The translations under genes were made by a program, and so were the position numbers. The notes beneath the pieces were generated by a model. It was not told the DNA's origin, did not search any database, and saw only the letters and a program-made list of their open reading frames with translations. This document shows positions 31,550-40,237 of a stretch of DNA of 41,822 bases, piece after piece. The stretch's first letter is position 1. Every line of letters begins with the position of its first letter. The stretch comes from an uncultured Bacteroidota bacterium (lineage in GTDB: Bacteria; Bacteroidota; Bacteroidia; Bacteroidales; F082), in contig UQNO01000018.1 of the NCBI GenBank assembly GCA_900542475.1, positions 1 through 41,822 of the forward strand, in the 5' to 3' direction.

Positions 31550-33709
31550 TTATCTCCAGAACATCATCCACTTCACGGTGTTCACCAACCATTCAGGCCA
31601 GATGAGATACACCGTTCCGAAGATAACAACGATGAGGATGAGCCACCACATAGTTTTCTTCCAAAGCGGCATCTTCATCGTGAAGGGATCTTTGGTTTTC
31701 ACCACAGGATATTTAGCGATACCCGTCAAAGTGGCTCCAAACTTGGTGTTGACAAGCAGTCTCTGGTTCAGAGCCCATCCGTTAGCGTTCAGAACCGGTG
31801 TCAGGTTGCGTTTCCTCAGTTTCAGCCACGCCATAATCATGCTCGGACCCGAGACGACGACGATGATAGCCACAAACATGATTGCCCAGTGGTACCAATG
31901 CAGTCCAAGCCAGGAAAACAATCCTCCAATCGCGGAAGTCACCAGACCCAAAGCCAAGCCTATGGCGGCGAAGATACCGGCGAACTTGGCGATGTCAAAC
32001 GGAGGTTTTATCTCTGGTTTCTGTTCGTCGGCGGGTATATTGGCATTTTCAATCTTTGAATTGACATCCGCCATCACCTTGGCGTCTTTTTCGGCAGCGC
32101 GTTTGTTAACCATGTCTTCAACATACCTTGCCATCTTGCGGTAAGGCGACCAGAAAGCCTGACGGATACTGATAGGATTTTCGATTATTTTTGTCACGGT
32201 GGCATTCCAGCCGATACCGTCGCGGTCATAGAACACGGCGTTTTTGCCAACCATGATTGCACCCGCATCGCCATCGGTCACCGCGGCGGCGATTGTCATG
32301 GTGTCCGGCTTGCCCTTGCAGGTGCAGTCACAATAGAGAATATTCATATTGCTCAACGGAGCCATGGTACCTTGTGCACCCATGTCGGACACCTTTATAC
32401 AGAGGTCGCAGGCGCGCTCGTCGATATATAAAGTACCTGCCAGGAAAATGGCTCTCTTCTTGGGGTTATAGAAATCGCTGAATGTGACGAAGTTTGTCAG
32501 CAAGGTGTAGAAATCCCTGTATAAATGCAACAGTTTATCGACTTGGTCGATAGCGTTCGACTTACTCTCAAGGGCTTTGTCTTGTGCCACAAGATTCAAC
32601 AAAACGTCTTTTTTGTTCTCTTCAAGAATGGTTTTTGCCACGTCATAGCCCAGACTTTCCACTTCAGCGCCTTTTCTTGCGTCCATCCAGGCGTTGTATG
32701 CGTTGAATTTAGCCATAATGCCAAGCCACTGTTCTTCGGTGATATATTCCGCCTTCGGGAGTTCTTTGTCAACAACGAGAGCCTTAAACGTTGCCATGGC
32801 GTCGTTCCATGCCGGGTTGATTTCCTTTCCTAACGGGAGTTTGTGGTCGGCGTTGACACGTGCCAGCGGTAACGTCGCGATTTCTTCGATGCTTGCGGCA
32901 AGGTTGTTGCCGGCAATCTCACCAATCTTCGCTGCCGACACATCTAAAACCGAGGCGCTGTCGGCGTTGAACGAAGCAAGTTTGCAGCGCATGAAGAAGT
33001 CTTCGACCTTGTCTTTCACCGCCAAGCAAGCCGCCAAGCAAGCCGCTGTGTCGTCGCCATAAGGGAACACATTGGCCTTGTCTGCGTCACCATCGTCTTT
33101 CCATGCTTTGAAATCAGCCAAGGCGGTATAGAAAGCCTCTATCTTATCGGTATCGACTCCTGGCTCGCCACTCCTGTCGGTGAGGCTTCCCATATAATCG
33201 ATAACTGTTTTTATAACAGCCTTCACAGCCTCGTCATCAGTCGAGTTTTCAGTGATGATGCCGTCGCCGTTGAAACGTGTCTTGGCGAAGATGGCGATGC
33301 TGTCGGAGACATCGGCTATAGATATCTCGTTTTTCTCAAGACCGAGGTTCTCCAATATTTGTCTTGAAGTCTCAAGCAGATGCGCACCTTCTTCGTTGCC
33401 GGTGTTGAACGCAGAAAGCGGAATGAAAGCGTCGCATCTCAATAATAATTCCGGGTCGTTGACGACCTTTGTCAGCCATTTCGACGCAGCCACGACTTCT
33501 TCTATGTGAATCTTGCCGTCAGCGTTTGTGTCGAGCATCGTCATTGTCTTCTCGTCAATCTCCAAATTTGTCAACGGACAACTCAAAGCCGTCCAGAGTT
33601 TCCTGTCAAGTTCATCTAAATGAAGTATATCCTTCCCCGAATCTATGTTAACTCTCGTGACACCGCCAACGGTTGAAAACTTCCAATCGTAATTGCCATT
33701 TGATTTCAT
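31550..33709 (-). CDS. EF-hand domain-containing membrane protein, function unknown
   Basis: 719 residues without a signal peptide. A canonical calcium-binding EF-hand loop is at 60-71 (DTNADGKIHIEE) with ligands D60, N62, D64, H68 and E71. A degenerate second loop follows at 145-156 (RFNGDGIITENS), lacking the first Asp and final Glu. The long middle is helical and acidic, with cysteine pairs in CDLC and YCDCTC around 450-490. The C-terminal 150 residues hold about three transmembrane helices (roughly 576-602, 604-630, 690-712) with a basic loop between. The large soluble part is therefore probably cytosolic, so the calcium sensor may face the cytosol. Third gene of the operon, 3 bases after the phosphoesterase. 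Confidence 0.75.
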   Translation of the reverse strand: MKSNGNYDWKFSTVGGVTRVNIDSGKDILHLDELDRKLWTALSCPLTNLEIDEKTMTMLDTNADGKIHIEEVVAASKWLTKVVNDPELLLRCDAFIPLSAFNTGNEEGAHLLETSRQILENLGLEKNEISIADVSDSIAIFAKTRFNGDGIITENSTDDEAVKAVIKTVIDYMGSLTDRSGEPGVDTDKIEAFYTALADFKAWKDDGDADKANVFPYGDDTAACLAACLAVKDKVEDFFMRCKLASFNADSASVLDVSAAKIGEIAGNNLAASIEEIATLPLARVNADHKLPLGKEINPAWNDAMATFKALVVDKELPKAEYITEEQWLGIMAKFNAYNAWMDARKGAEVESLGYDVAKTILEENKKDVLLNLVAQDKALESKSNAIDQVDKLLHLYRDFYTLLTNFVTFSDFYNPKKRAIFLAGTLYIDERACDLCIKVSDMGAQGTMAPLSNMNILYCDCTCKGKPDTMTIAAAVTDGDAGAIMVGKNAVFYDRDGIGWNATVTKIIENPISIRQAFWSPYRKMARYVEDMVNKRAAEKDAKVMADVNSKIENANIPADEQKPEIKPPFDIAKFAGIFAAIGLALGLVTSAIGGLFSWLGLHWYHWAIMFVAIIVVVSGPSMIMAWLKLRKRNLTPVLNANGWALNQRLLVNTKFGATLTGIAKYPVVKTKDPFTMKMPLWKKTMWWLILIVVIFGTVYLIWPEWLVNTVKWMMFWR

Positions 33710-33712
33710 ACG

Positions 33713-34585
33713 TTAATTTATTTTAATAAATTGATAATCAATACTATTCCCTATTTTTATTATTGCATAAAACGCCTTGTCCGCATCGTCTTTCAAGGCA
33801 TCAAGTCGCAAATAGACCACATCTTTAAAGACTCTGATATCACGATAATGGGAATGACCTTGCAAAACCAACGCAACATCATATCTGTCAAACAAATCCG
33901 CTAAATCATAGGTCTCTTCCATATTGAAGCTGCTGGTATGCTCCTGCACGTCATTGCTTCTGAAAAAATGCGTGTGCGTAAAAACTATTATATGCCTATA
34001 ACCTTGATTTTGCTTGTCTTTCAACACATTCTCGAGCCAGCGGCGTTGCTTGACGCCTATGGTGCCGCTTGCCGATTCCATAGAAACAAACAAATCTTTA
34101 AAACCGCTGACTGTCTGAACCTCAAACCAATACGTCGATGCACCGAATCTCGAATAATAATCTTTCCATTGGTTGAAGAAGATGTCATGGTTGCCCGCGG
34201 TGTAATAAATCTTGCGGCCGGCGTCTGTCGCTGGTCTCACATGACTCAAAAACATATCGAATTTATCCTTGCCGTAAATCAGGTCGCCAAGACACAAAGA
34301 GAATTTTGCGGCGGCACTGTCTTTCAGATAATCAGCGATATATGCGTCAAGATTATCGGTTGAATTTTCAACATGGACATCCGACATGGCATAAACGTCA
34401 TACTCGTCGGGAAGACCTGAAATCTTGTCGTAGCCATGCTTTTCGTTATATTTCATCGACTGTGCGAAACGCTCATCCGGCGATTCGTTAAACGTCATGA
34501 AGACACCCAAAAGATCATGCTTTGTACATGATACCATTATGAATATCAATATAAAAACACAATATTTACCAATATTTTTCATCAT
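33713..34585 (-). CDS. Calcineurin-like metallophosphoesterase lipoprotein
   Basis: 290-residue lipoprotein phosphoesterase. The frame is open further upstream, but the start at 34585 (MMKNIGKY) gives a lipoprotein signal with lipobox MVSC (Cys20) and a 4-base ATGA overlap with the previous stop. All metallophosphoesterase motifs are seen: AMSDVHV (D and H), LCLGDLIYG, TAGNHDIF, VFTHTHFF and LQGHSHYRD, so it is predicted active with a dinuclear metal centre. It would be tethered to the envelope. The substrate (phosphomonoester, nucleotide, lipid or phosphoprotein) is unknown. It is the middle gene between a barrel-like protein and the EF-hand protein. Confidence 0.9.
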   Translation of the reverse strand: MMKNIGKYCVFILIFIMVSCTKHDLLGVFMTFNESPDERFAQSMKYNEKHGYDKISGLPDEYDVYAMSDVHVENSTDNLDAYIADYLKDSAAAKFSLCLGDLIYGKDKFDMFLSHVRPATDAGRKIYYTAGNHDIFFNQWKDYYSRFGASTYWFEVQTVSGFKDLFVSMESASGTIGVKQRRWLENVLKDKQNQGYRHIIVFTHTHFFRSNDVQEHTSSFNMEETYDLADLFDRYDVALVLQGHSHYRDIRVFKDVVYLRLDALKDDADKAFYAIIKIGNSIDYQFIKIN

Positions 34586-35301
34586 AATTTGTAAAACACT
34601 CCTATTCTCAACATTGCACCATAAAACTTCACTGTTGCATGAAACATTCCCGAGGGTTTCAGCGTACCTTCCGCCACCATGCTCCATCTGTCCTTGAAAT
34701 CCCATCTTCCGCCGAGGGTACAAAGCGGGGCCCACATTCTTTCGTATTCAAATTCATTGAAATTAGCGCCGTTCAGATACACGTCCCAGGGGTTGTCAAA
34801 GCCCATAATGCTTATTGTCAGATTGTACAAAGGGACAAACGGCTCTATAATATAGCTCCGCAAGGTATGTGATTCTTTATTCAAATCGTCGATGGTTTTC
34901 ATGTAACAACCCAGTTGCACCGAGAAATGTCGCATTCTGAAACCGGCACTGGCGGCATACACTAACTCATAAACCTTATAATCACCGAAAATCCTCGAAT
35001 GCAGTGTCCCGTCCACGAAAAAGAACCCGTCAGGACACAGTTCGAAAGCCGTACTGACGCTCAATCCCATCGAATAAACATTTTTTGTAAGAGCCTCGAC
35101 ATTAAGATGAAAGTCGGTGTTGTCAAGATGCAAGACACCTTTCATATCAACGCCGCCGTACCACTCATAAGTGTTGTTAAAACCGACAAGTCCTTGTGCT
35201 GTCACATCAGTGGAAAGCGAGTGTTTTCGAGTTTCTTGAGCATTGAGTATCGTCATCGAAAACAGATGAATCAGTAAGAAAACCACTCGTTTTTTAATCA
35301 T
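34582..35301 (-). CDS. Putative outer-membrane beta-barrel protein
   Basis: 239 residues with a signal peptide (cleavage after ILNA before QE). The mature protein is a series of amphipathic beta strands with aromatic girdle residues (TYEWYGGVDMKGVLHLD, FSVQLGCYMKTID, FHATVKFYGAMLRIGVFYKL), and ends in a hydrophobic strand like outer-membrane barrels, though its last residue is Leu rather than Phe. I do not recognise a named family. First gene of the leftward operon with the phosphoesterase (4-base overlap) and EF-hand protein. A TAAATTTG element lies 27 bases before the ATG. Confidence 0.6.
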   Translation of the reverse strand: MIKKRVVFLLIHLFSMTILNAQETRKHSLSTDVTAQGLVGFNNTYEWYGGVDMKGVLHLDNTDFHLNVEALTKNVYSMGLSVSTAFELCPDGFFFVDGTLHSRIFGDYKVYELVYAASAGFRMRHFSVQLGCYMKTIDDLNKESHTLRSYIIEPFVPLYNLTISIMGFDNPWDVYLNGANFNEFEYERMWAPLCTLGGRWDFKDRWSMVAEGTLKPSGMFHATVKFYGAMLRIGVFYKL

Positions 35302-35319
35302 AATTCGTCAAACAAATAT

Positions 35320-35335
35320 TATCTTTGCAAATTTA
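35320..35335. promoter_or_regulatory. Overlapping opposed -7 elements between the operon and apt
   Basis: Plus-strand TATCTTTG at 35320-35327 abuts minus-strand TAAATTTG at 35335-35328. Minus strand would drive the barrel-protein operon (ATG 27 bases away); plus strand would be a distal apt promoter. The two transcripts would cross for a few bases. Confidence 0.4.
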
Positions 35336-35370
35336 TAAAAAACTATCTTATTTCACATTAATTTTTTTAG

Positions 35371-35378
35371 TATTTTTG
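35371..35378 (+). promoter_or_regulatory. Putative proximal apt -7 element
   Basis: TATTTTTG 19 bases before the apt ATG at 35397. It lies inside the open frame upstream of that ATG and so supports the shorter apt start. Confidence 0.5.
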
Positions 35379-35396
35379 CTTTTTAAATTTTTTGTA

Positions 35397-35921
35397 ATGA
35401 AAACCATCAAAGAGTATATCCGCACTATCCCTGATTTTCCCAAGCCGGGGATAATGTTTCGCGACATCACCACGATTATCAACGATGCCGACGGCTTCAG
35501 ACTCGCTATCGAAACCATGAGCGGCATGGTGCAAGACCTTGACTATGATGTCATTGCAGGTGCAGAGTCACGAGGTTTCATCTTCGGTGCAGCGATGGCC
35601 TATCGCAATCACAAGCCATTGGTCTTGATTCGCAAGAAAAACAAGTTGCCAGGTAAGACTGTCTCGCAAAGTTATGATTTGGAATACGGAAGCACGGAGC
35701 TTGAGATGCATGTGGACAGTTTCGAGAAGGGTGCGAAGGTGCTTATCGTCGACGACCTCATTGCCACGGGGGGCACCACCGAGGCAATGATAAAGCTTGT
35801 GGAGCGTCTTGAAGGCGTAGTAGCGGGTATATGTGTCCTCATCGAGCTTCCAGCCCTGGGCGGTCGCGAGAAAGTTAAAGGATACCGTCTCGACAGTGCC
35901 GTATCGTTTGATGGAGAATAA
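35397..35921 (+). CDS. apt: Adenine phosphoribosyltransferase
   Basis: Purine salvage enzyme that makes AMP from adenine and PRPP in the cytosol. The start at 35397 (MKTIKEYIRTIPDFPKPGIM) gives 174 residues, the usual Apt length; the open frame upstream adds a hydrophobic sequence containing a promoter and is discarded. Signatures are FPKPGIMFRDITTI, the AGAESRGFIFGAAMAY substrate loop, and the PRPP-binding VLIVDDLIATGGTTEAM. It is 12 bases upstream of gldF, so apt may be cotranscribed with the gld genes, as a neighbour not a functional partner. Confidence 0.96.
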   Translation: MKTIKEYIRTIPDFPKPGIMFRDITTIINDADGFRLAIETMSGMVQDLDYDVIAGAESRGFIFGAAMAYRNHKPLVLIRKKNKLPGKTVSQSYDLEYGSTELEMHVDSFEKGAKVLIVDDLIATGGTTEAMIKLVERLEGVVAGICVLIELPALGGREKVKGYRLDSAVSFDGE

Positions 35922-35933
35922 AAATTTTTTACC

Positions 35934-36665
35934 ATGTACGCGCTTTTCAAAAAAGAGATAAACAACTTTTTAGGCTCGCTCATCGGGATAATGGTGGTGA
36001 TAGTGTTTCTGCTCATCACCGGGCTGTTCCTGTGGGTGTTTAACAGCGATTTCAACATCTTGTCATTCGGCTACGCAGGCCTCGACAGCCTCTTTATCAT
36101 AGCCCCCTGGGTGTTTCTGTTCCTCGTGCCTGCTGTCACCATGCGTTTCTTCGCCGAGGAAAAACGCACAGGCACTATTGAGATGCTGCTCACAAAACCT
36201 TTGTCAGACTGGCAAATCGTAGGTGCAAAATACCTGGCAGGAGTGGCGTTGGTGCTTCTCGCACTCATTCCCACTCTCATTTATTATTTCTCCGTCTCGC
36301 GTTTGGCGACACCTGTCGGCAACATCGACCACGGCGGCATTTGGGGCTCCTACATCGGGCTGTTTTTCTTAAGCGCCACCTTCGTCTCCATTGGCATTTT
36401 CAGCAGCTCAATCACTAATAATCAAATATTTGCGTTCATACTCTCGGTTTTTCTGTGCGGTTTCCTTTATATCGGATTCGAGTTCATCTACTCGCTATCC
36501 CTTTTCGGAAAAATCGACCTGTTCATAAAACAGTTGGGCATGGCAGCGCATTACAGCTCGATGAGCCGCGGCGTTGTCGATACCCGTGACCTGATATATT
36601 TTCTTAGCGTTATAGTGTTGTTCTTAAGTCTGACAAAACTAACTTTGTCAAGCAGGAAATGGTAG
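35934..36665 (+). CDS. gldF: GldF, ABC transporter permease of the Gld complex
   Basis: 243-residue inner-membrane permease with about six transmembrane helices. The N-terminal ALFKKEINNFLGSLIGIMVV, RFFAEEKRTGTIEMLLTKPL and WQIVGAKYLAG segments are family hallmarks of ABC-2-type GldF proteins, which work with GldA (ATPase) and GldG in a gliding-associated ABC transporter. gldA is not in the window. It is followed by gldG, whose ATG lies 9 bases past the gldF stop behind a Shine-Dalgarno sequence overlapping that stop. In non-gliding Bacteroidales the transporter's role is not settled. Confidence 0.9.
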   Translation: MYALFKKEINNFLGSLIGIMVVIVFLLITGLFLWVFNSDFNILSFGYAGLDSLFIIAPWVFLFLVPAVTMRFFAEEKRTGTIEMLLTKPLSDWQIVGAKYLAGVALVLLALIPTLIYYFSVSRLATPVGNIDHGGIWGSYIGLFFLSATFVSIGIFSSSITNNQIFAFILSVFLCGFLYIGFEFIYSLSLFGKIDLFIKQLGMAAHYSSMSRGVVDTRDLIYFLSVIVLFLSLTKLTLSSRKW

Positions 36666-36670
36666 GAGGG
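36664..36670 (+). promoter_or_regulatory. Shine-Dalgarno sequence deciding the gldG start
   Basis: AGGAGGG overlaps the gldF stop codon and lies 3 bases before the ATG at 36674. Such a strong motif is rare in this window and favours this ATG over the GTG or ATG-like codons farther upstream. Confidence 0.55.
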
Positions 36671-36673
36671 TGT

Positions 36674-38437
36674 ATGGAAAACAAAAGAAAGAATATCAAG
36701 AGAAACGAAATCTTATCTTTGTGTATCACATTGATAATTATTGTATTAGTAAACATTATCGGCTCTTTCGTCTATACACGAATCGACCTCACGTCCGAGA
36801 AACGCCACACCCTTTCCAACACTTCAAAAGACATATTGAGGAATCTCGACGACTATGTATATTTCCGTGTTTATCTCGAGGGCGAGTTTCCGGCAGGCTT
36901 CAAAAAGCTTCGCAAAGAGACAAAAGAGATGCTTGACGAGTTCCGCGCCTATTCCAAATTCATTGACTATGAATTTATCAACCCCTCCGAAAGCAACGAC
37001 CAAGCCGAGCGTCAGGAGACGTATAAAATCCTTTGGCAAAACGGTTTGAATTATTATACGGAAACAATACAGACCAACACAGGTATCCAGCAGATTATGA
37101 TATGGCCTGGAATCATCATGAGTTATCGCGATATGGAAAAAGCCATCGACCTCCTTTCGGGACAATCGGGACAAAGTCAGGAAACGGTGCTTAACAACTC
37201 TGCACAAGACCTTGAATACAAGCTTATCAGCGCGATAAAAGAGATTTCCACCAAGGTCAAACCCACCATTGCCTTCACCGACGGTCATGGTGAGCTTGAA
37301 GACTTGGCTGTTTACGATATAGCAAACACTCTTTCAAAGAAATATATCATCAAGCGAACAACTCTCAACGGGCAGCTTAACTCTTTAATGAGCAGGGACT
37401 TCGACCGCGACAGCAATATTGTCGTCAAGCCTGCGTACGATGCCGTCATCATGGCAAAGCCCACCTTGCCTTTCTCTGAAAAGGAAAAGTTTATCATTGA
37501 CCAATATGTGATGTACGGCGGCAAAATGATATGGTTCCTCGACGCTGTCAACGCCTCGATGGATAGTCTTCAAAACTCTGAATCCACCATGGGTCTCGCC
37601 ATGAATCTCAACCTCGACGACCAGCTGTTCAAATACGGTGTCAAACTAAACAGAAATCTGCTTCTCTCTTATCCTTGTGCGCAGATTGGACTCGTCACAG
37701 GACAAGGCTCCAACCTTCAGAGTACGCTTCTGCCGTGGTATTATTTCCCTTTGCTCGGACAAGCGTCGGAGCATCCTATCGTGAGAAACATCGAGGCAGT
37801 GAAGGCAGACTTCGTGAGTTCTTTGGAACCAACCACATCGGCTCCTGAAATTCAAAAGATACCTCTTCTGAAAACATCAGATTATACCAAGGTTTCCTCC
37901 GCTCCTGTGTTTATCTCGTTAGAAATCCTTAACGAGCGTCCCAACGCAAGCATGTTTCCGAAAAAAGGCATGACAACGGCTTATCTTCTCAACGGCAGGT
38001 TCTCTTCCCTGTATGAAAACCGTATGCCAGCCTCAATCACCGAGTCGGCGGAGATAGGATTCAAGGAGGAGAGCGAACCCACATCGATGATTGTCGTCGC
38101 TGACGGCGATATCATACGCAACCAGTTGGCACAACTCGACTACGCCAAGAAAAACAACCGACGCGTCGGCTCACCACTGCCATTAGGCTACGACCAATAC
38201 ACAAACATCACTTACGGCAACAAGCATTTTATTGAGAACGCCGTATCGTATCTTATTGAAGGCGATGGACTTATCAACATTCGTTCACGCGAGCTGAAGA
38301 TTCGTCTCCTCGACATCAACAAGATTAACAACAACAGAATGACATGGCAGCTCATCAATGTTGTTTTGCCAAGTGCCATCATGATAATTTTAGGAATAAG
38401 TTTCGCCATTTTAAGAAAAAGAAAATATACAAAATGA
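36674..38437 (+). CDS. gldG: GldG, membrane-anchored component of the Gld ABC transporter
   Basis: 587 residues from the ATG at 36674 (MENKRKNIKRNE). One N-terminal helix (about 14-34) and one C-terminal helix (about 562-582, LPSAIMIILGISFAILRKRK) flank a large extracytoplasmic domain. The motif RIDLTSEKRHTLSNTSKDIL after the first helix, FAFTDGHGELEDL-like IAFTDGHGELED, and GGKMIWFLDAV are characteristic of GldG/ABC auxiliary proteins related to IFT52-like domains. Length fits. It overlaps the following DUF4340 gene by 4 bases, giving a conserved gldF-gldG-DUF4340 unit. Confidence 0.9.
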   Translation: MENKRKNIKRNEILSLCITLIIIVLVNIIGSFVYTRIDLTSEKRHTLSNTSKDILRNLDDYVYFRVYLEGEFPAGFKKLRKETKEMLDEFRAYSKFIDYEFINPSESNDQAERQETYKILWQNGLNYYTETIQTNTGIQQIMIWPGIIMSYRDMEKAIDLLSGQSGQSQETVLNNSAQDLEYKLISAIKEISTKVKPTIAFTDGHGELEDLAVYDIANTLSKKYIIKRTTLNGQLNSLMSRDFDRDSNIVVKPAYDAVIMAKPTLPFSEKEKFIIDQYVMYGGKMIWFLDAVNASMDSLQNSESTMGLAMNLNLDDQLFKYGVKLNRNLLLSYPCAQIGLVTGQGSNLQSTLLPWYYFPLLGQASEHPIVRNIEAVKADFVSSLEPTTSAPEIQKIPLLKTSDYTKVSSAPVFISLEILNERPNASMFPKKGMTTAYLLNGRFSSLYENRMPASITESAEIGFKEESEPTSMIVVADGDIIRNQLAQLDYAKKNNRRVGSPLPLGYDQYTNITYGNKHFIENAVSYLIEGDGLINIRSRELKIRLLDINKINNNRMTWQLINVVLPSAIMIILGISFAILRKRKYTK

Positions 38438-39558
38438 AAAAGAAAAACATCATTTCAATCGTAATAGTCGCTATATTGATAATTATTGCAGGTGTCCTCA
38501 TCGGCAACAACCGCTATTTGAGTTCCTTGCGCAGCGAGGCTGCCGACTTCACTGTTTATGACACTGCTTCTGTGACAAGGCTTTTTTTTGCTGACAAGAG
38601 CGGCAACCATGTGGTTTTAGAGCGCGACGGCAAAGGCTGGGAAGTCAACAATGAATATCGCGCCAATCAGCATTTGGTCAACGAGATGCTCTACACTCTT
38701 ACACGTATGAGAATCAAGATGCCGGTATCCATCAGAAAAAGCGACAATATCATCTCACATTTATCTGCCACTAACACTAAAGTTGAGATTTATCAGATGC
38801 TTCCGCGCATCAATTTGTTCAACAAGGTGAAGTTGTTCTATCACGAGAAGCGCAGCAAGGTGTTTTATGTCGGCGGGGTCACACAAGACAATGTCGGCAC
38901 CTATGTCCTCAAAGAGGGCGGCGACAAAGTGTATGTAGCGCATCTGCCGATGCTCAACGGCTCTCTCAGTTCACGTTTTTCGGCAAATCCCACCGACTGG
39001 CGCACGCATTCTATCTTCAATGCGAGACTCAACGACATTGAATCTGTGAAGCTTGAAATCACCGACGACCCCGACAATGGCTTCATCATAAAGGAAAGCG
39101 AGCGTTATCAATACACCATGAACCGTCTCAACGGCGAACCTGTGGACTTCAGCGACAACAAGGTTTTGAACCTGCTTTCGTCGTTTGGCGATGTCCGTTT
39201 CGAGGCTTTTCTTTATGATATTGACTCGGTGCGCCGCGACTCCGTCATCAACTCGCCATTCCAGCAAAGACTGACCTTAACCACCAAAGACGGCATCAGT
39301 CGCAGCGTGACCACTTTCCGTATGCGCACCAATGCCGACTTGTTTGATTATAGCGAGGAAGATATTGACAACTTCCACGACATGATAAACGACCCCGACC
39401 ACAAATATGCGCTCCTCAGCGAAAACAACGAATTTGTGCTTATCCAGGACTTTGTGTTCGGAAAACTTTTAAAACCCGCAGATTATTATAGCAAAGATTT
39501 CAAAGACGAAATTCCGCAGATTTATTATAAGGAATTGGAAACAGTGGAATCGAAGTGA
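38434..39558 (+). CDS. DUF4340-type membrane-anchored protein
   Basis: 374 residues from the ATG at 38434 (MKKKNIISIVIV), which overlaps the gldG stop by ATGA; the open frame upstream duplicates the gldG end in another frame and is not used. One N-terminal helix (about 5-24) anchors a beta-rich periplasmic domain with AADFTVYDTASVTRLFFAD, GKGWEVNNEYRANQHLVNEML and KVFYVGGVTQDNVGTYV, typical of DUF4340 proteins that follow GldG-like transporters. Function unknown but likely part of the same complex. Ends 10 bases before the palindrome. Confidence 0.82.
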   Translation: MKKKNIISIVIVAILIIIAGVLIGNNRYLSSLRSEAADFTVYDTASVTRLFFADKSGNHVVLERDGKGWEVNNEYRANQHLVNEMLYTLTRMRIKMPVSIRKSDNIISHLSATNTKVEIYQMLPRINLFNKVKLFYHEKRSKVFYVGGVTQDNVGTYVLKEGGDKVYVAHLPMLNGSLSSRFSANPTDWRTHSIFNARLNDIESVKLEITDDPDNGFIIKESERYQYTMNRLNGEPVDFSDNKVLNLLSSFGDVRFEAFLYDIDSVRRDSVINSPFQQRLTLTTKDGISRSVTTFRMRTNADLFDYSEEDIDNFHDMINDPDHKYALLSENNEFVLIQDFVFGKLLKPADYYSKDFKDEIPQIYYKELETVESK

Positions 39559-39568
39559 TTTCTAAAAT

Positions 39569-39608
39569 CCAATCGGTCATTAGAGACATGTCTCTAATGA
39601 CCGATTGG
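39569..39608. repeat. Perfect 40-bp palindrome of the AATCGGTCATTAGA family
   Basis: CCAATCGGTCATTAGAGACA followed by its exact reverse complement, centred at 39588/39589. It lies in the convergent gap between the DUF4340 gene and sodB, and the right arm plus following GGTT matches the repeat at 21766-21780. No T-run follows, so it is not a classical terminator. Confidence 0.85.
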
Positions 39609-39640
39609 GGTTAAAGTAGTGGTTATGGCGTTGTCAATGT

Positions 39641-40219
39641 CTAAATACCGTTCATTTCAACAAAGTCCCAGTTTATCAAGCCCCAGAACTCATTGACATA
39701 GGTCGCTCGTGCGTTCTGTCTGTCAAGATAATAAGCATGTTCCCAGACATCGCACACCAACAATGCTTTTTTATCGGTGGTCAATGGTGTTGCCGCGTTG
39801 GAGGTCTGCATTATCTCCAGTTTTCCGTCTTTGTCGGCGACAAGCCAGTTCCAGCCCGAGCCGAACAGTGTCACGCAGGCGTTGATAAATTTTTCCTTGA
39901 AAGCGTCGAGGCCACCGAAATCGCGGACGATGGCATCGAGCAACTTACCTGTTGGAGATGTCTTTTTCGGGTTCGGTGTCATGCAATTCCAGTAGAAAGT
40001 GTGGTTCCACACTTGGGCGGCGTTGTTGAACATTCCACCCTGCGAGGTCTTCACGATTTCCTCAAGGCCCTTGTTCTCGAACGGAGTACCGGCGATGAGT
40101 TTGTTCAAATTGTTCACATAGCCTGCATGATGCTTGCCATAGTGAAACTCCAATGTCTTCTGAGAGATATGCGGCTCCAGAGCGTCAACCGCATACGGTA
40201 GTTTCGGTAATTCAATCAT
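39641..40219 (-). CDS. sodB: Superoxide dismutase [Fe/Mn]
   Basis: Converts superoxide to O2 and H2O2. The ATG at 40219 gives 192 residues (MIELPKLPYAVDALEPHIS); a TTG two codons upstream is less likely. Metal ligands are all present: H26 (FHYGKHH), H73 (QVWNHTFYW), D157 and H161 (CDVWEHAYYLDRQNAR). Gln69 in AAQVWNH matches iron-type enzymes, though some family members accept Mn too. It lies 18 bases after the flavodiiron fusion gene on the same strand, with no room for an obvious promoter, so the two are probably cotranscribed as an oxygen-defence unit. Confidence 0.95.
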   Translation of the reverse strand: MIELPKLPYAVDALEPHISQKTLEFHYGKHHAGYVNNLNKLIAGTPFENKGLEEIVKTSQGGMFNNAAQVWNHTFYWNCMTPNPKKTSPTGKLLDAIVRDFGGLDAFKEKFINACVTLFGSGWNWLVADKDGKLEIMQTSNAATPLTTDKKALLVCDVWEHAYYLDRQNARATYVNEFWGLINWDFVEMNGI

Positions 40220-40237
40220 AATCAATAATTTTAAATG

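Noticed and set aside
31328..32144. Rightward frames of 243 and 188 codons across the rluA-type/EF-hand junction
   Set aside because: The first runs in a wrong frame over the pseudouridine synthase end and antisense to the EF-hand gene; both lack family motifs.
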